Source: Paenirhizobium daejeonense (GTDB lineage: Bacteria > Pseudomonadota > Alphaproteobacteria > Rhizobiales > Rhizobiaceae). Taken from it: a DNA stretch of 64,000 nucleotides. The stretch spans positions 463,524-527,523 of the forward strand of contig NZ_JACLAL010000004.1 of assembly GCF_014280875.1 (NCBI RefSeq), in the 5' to 3' direction. Every line of letters starts with the position of its first letter. The first letter of the stretch is position 1. Under the pieces are notes generated by a model, which saw only the letters and a program-made list of their open reading frames with translations, was not told the DNA's origin and made no database searches. This document shows positions 63,641 through 64,000 of this stretch, one piece after another. A program made the translations under genes and the position numbers.

Positions 63641-63692
63641 GGTTAACCATAGCCCACTAAATCTAGTGCAAATCGGCTGACTATGGTTAATC
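63641..63692. promoter_or_regulatory. Long inverted repeat upstream of rem
   Basis: GGTTAACCATAG (63641-63652) and CTATGGTTAATC (63681-63692) are inverted repeats matching at 11 of 12 positions, with 28 bp between. Each arm contains TTAACCAT. It lies about 100-150 bp upstream of the rem start codon in an AT-rich stretch and is a candidate operator. Confidence 0.5.
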
Positions 63693-63793
63693 AATTATTA
63701 ATTAATCCCCGCAACTTTCCACCATTGTCTCCGATTCCTCCGATTCGTACTCCTTGTGCAATCGAGGCACTACACTGATTCGGAGGCGGACGA

Positions 63794-64000
63794 ATGATCG
63801 TAGTAGTTGACGAGCGACAGCTCGTGACGGAGGGATACACATCCCTCTTCGGAAGAGAAGGCATTCCATCGACCGGGTTCTACCCCGTCGAATTCGGCGA
63901 ATGGGTCAATACGGCCGCTGACGCCGACATCGCGGCCATCGAGGCGTTCCTCATCGGCCAGAGCGACGAGAGCTTCGCCCTGCCAAGGGCCATTCGCGAT
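63794..64000 (+). CDS. rem: Motility response regulator Rem (5' part, cut by window end)
   Basis: The first 69 codons are present: MIVVVDERQLVTEGYTSLFGREGIPSTGFYPVEFGEWVNTAADADIAAIEAFLIGQ... This matches the receiver-like N-terminus of Rem, the OmpR-type regulator that relays VisNR control to class II and III flagellar genes in rhizobia. GGAGGCGGA lies 5-13 bp upstream of ATG 63794. The DNA-binding domain is beyond the edge. Confidence 0.92.
   Translation, partial: MIVVVDERQLVTEGYTSLFGREGIPSTGFYPVEFGEWVNTAADADIAAIEAFLIGQSDESFALPRAIRD

Overview
This window is chromosomal DNA of an alphaproteobacterium of the family Rhizobiaceae (Rhizobium, Neorhizobium, Agrobacterium or Sinorhizobium type). 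The evidence is gene order and gene content: the globin-type chemoreceptor icpA leads a cheS-cheY1-cheA-cheW-cheR-cheB-cheY2-cheD-cheT operon. It is followed by fliF, visN-visR, the flhB/fliG/fliN/fliM/motA/fliI/flgF block, the flgB-to-fliP operon, tandem flagellins, motB-motC-fliK and rem. Two CheY proteins, MotC/MotE, VisNR and Rem are hallmarks of rhizobial motility. The genus cannot be fixed from the sequence alone.

Layout. Bases 1-3500 hold a Blh-type phosphatase, two small proteins and an isolated, unusually large flagellin (587 aa). Bases 3640-10000 are a housekeeping block: tRNA-Thr, murA, a DUF2948 protein, hisD, a UPF0262 protein, a low-molecular-weight phosphatase, infA, maf, yacG and tRNA-Phe. 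Bases 10100-18930 are an exopolysaccharide locus: polymerase-like membrane protein, acyltransferase, GH5 glycanase, Wzz/GumC-type co-polymerase without a kinase domain, YbhN-type membrane protein, GT2 glycosyltransferase and polysaccharide deacetylase. Bases 19000-22850 hold a BON protein, an orphan HWE histidine kinase and an inositol-monophosphatase-family enzyme. From 23206 to the right edge everything except two inserted genes belongs to motility and chemotaxis. Those two are a 145-aa unknown and a GT41 (O-GlcNAc-transferase/SPINDLY-like) protein just upstream of the flagellins. The window ends inside rem.

How the genes work together. VisN/VisR and then Rem are the known rhizobial master regulators; class II genes build the basal body, motor and hook, and class III genes encode flagellins and the chemotaxis operon. 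All four tandem flagellin genes and, more loosely, icpA share a two-part upstream element: GCATGA, then an ATG-containing block 36-43 bp further on. This fits class III co-regulation. IcpA and other receptors would signal through CheW/CheA to CheY2 (motor) and CheY1 (phosphate sink), with CheS, CheT, CheR, CheB and CheD adjusting the signal.

Most notable observations: the large isolated flagellin with two related modules in its insert; a 10-bp-phased TTAA array upstream of it; the shared class III leader element; a GT41 glycosyltransferase beside the flagellins; a globin chemoreceptor with Glu where the proximal heme His is expected; a CheZ-like DxxxQ motif in CheT; a FliH-like protein in the motB operon; and a long inverted repeat upstream of rem. 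I found no CRISPR array, insertion sequence, prophage or rRNA gene.
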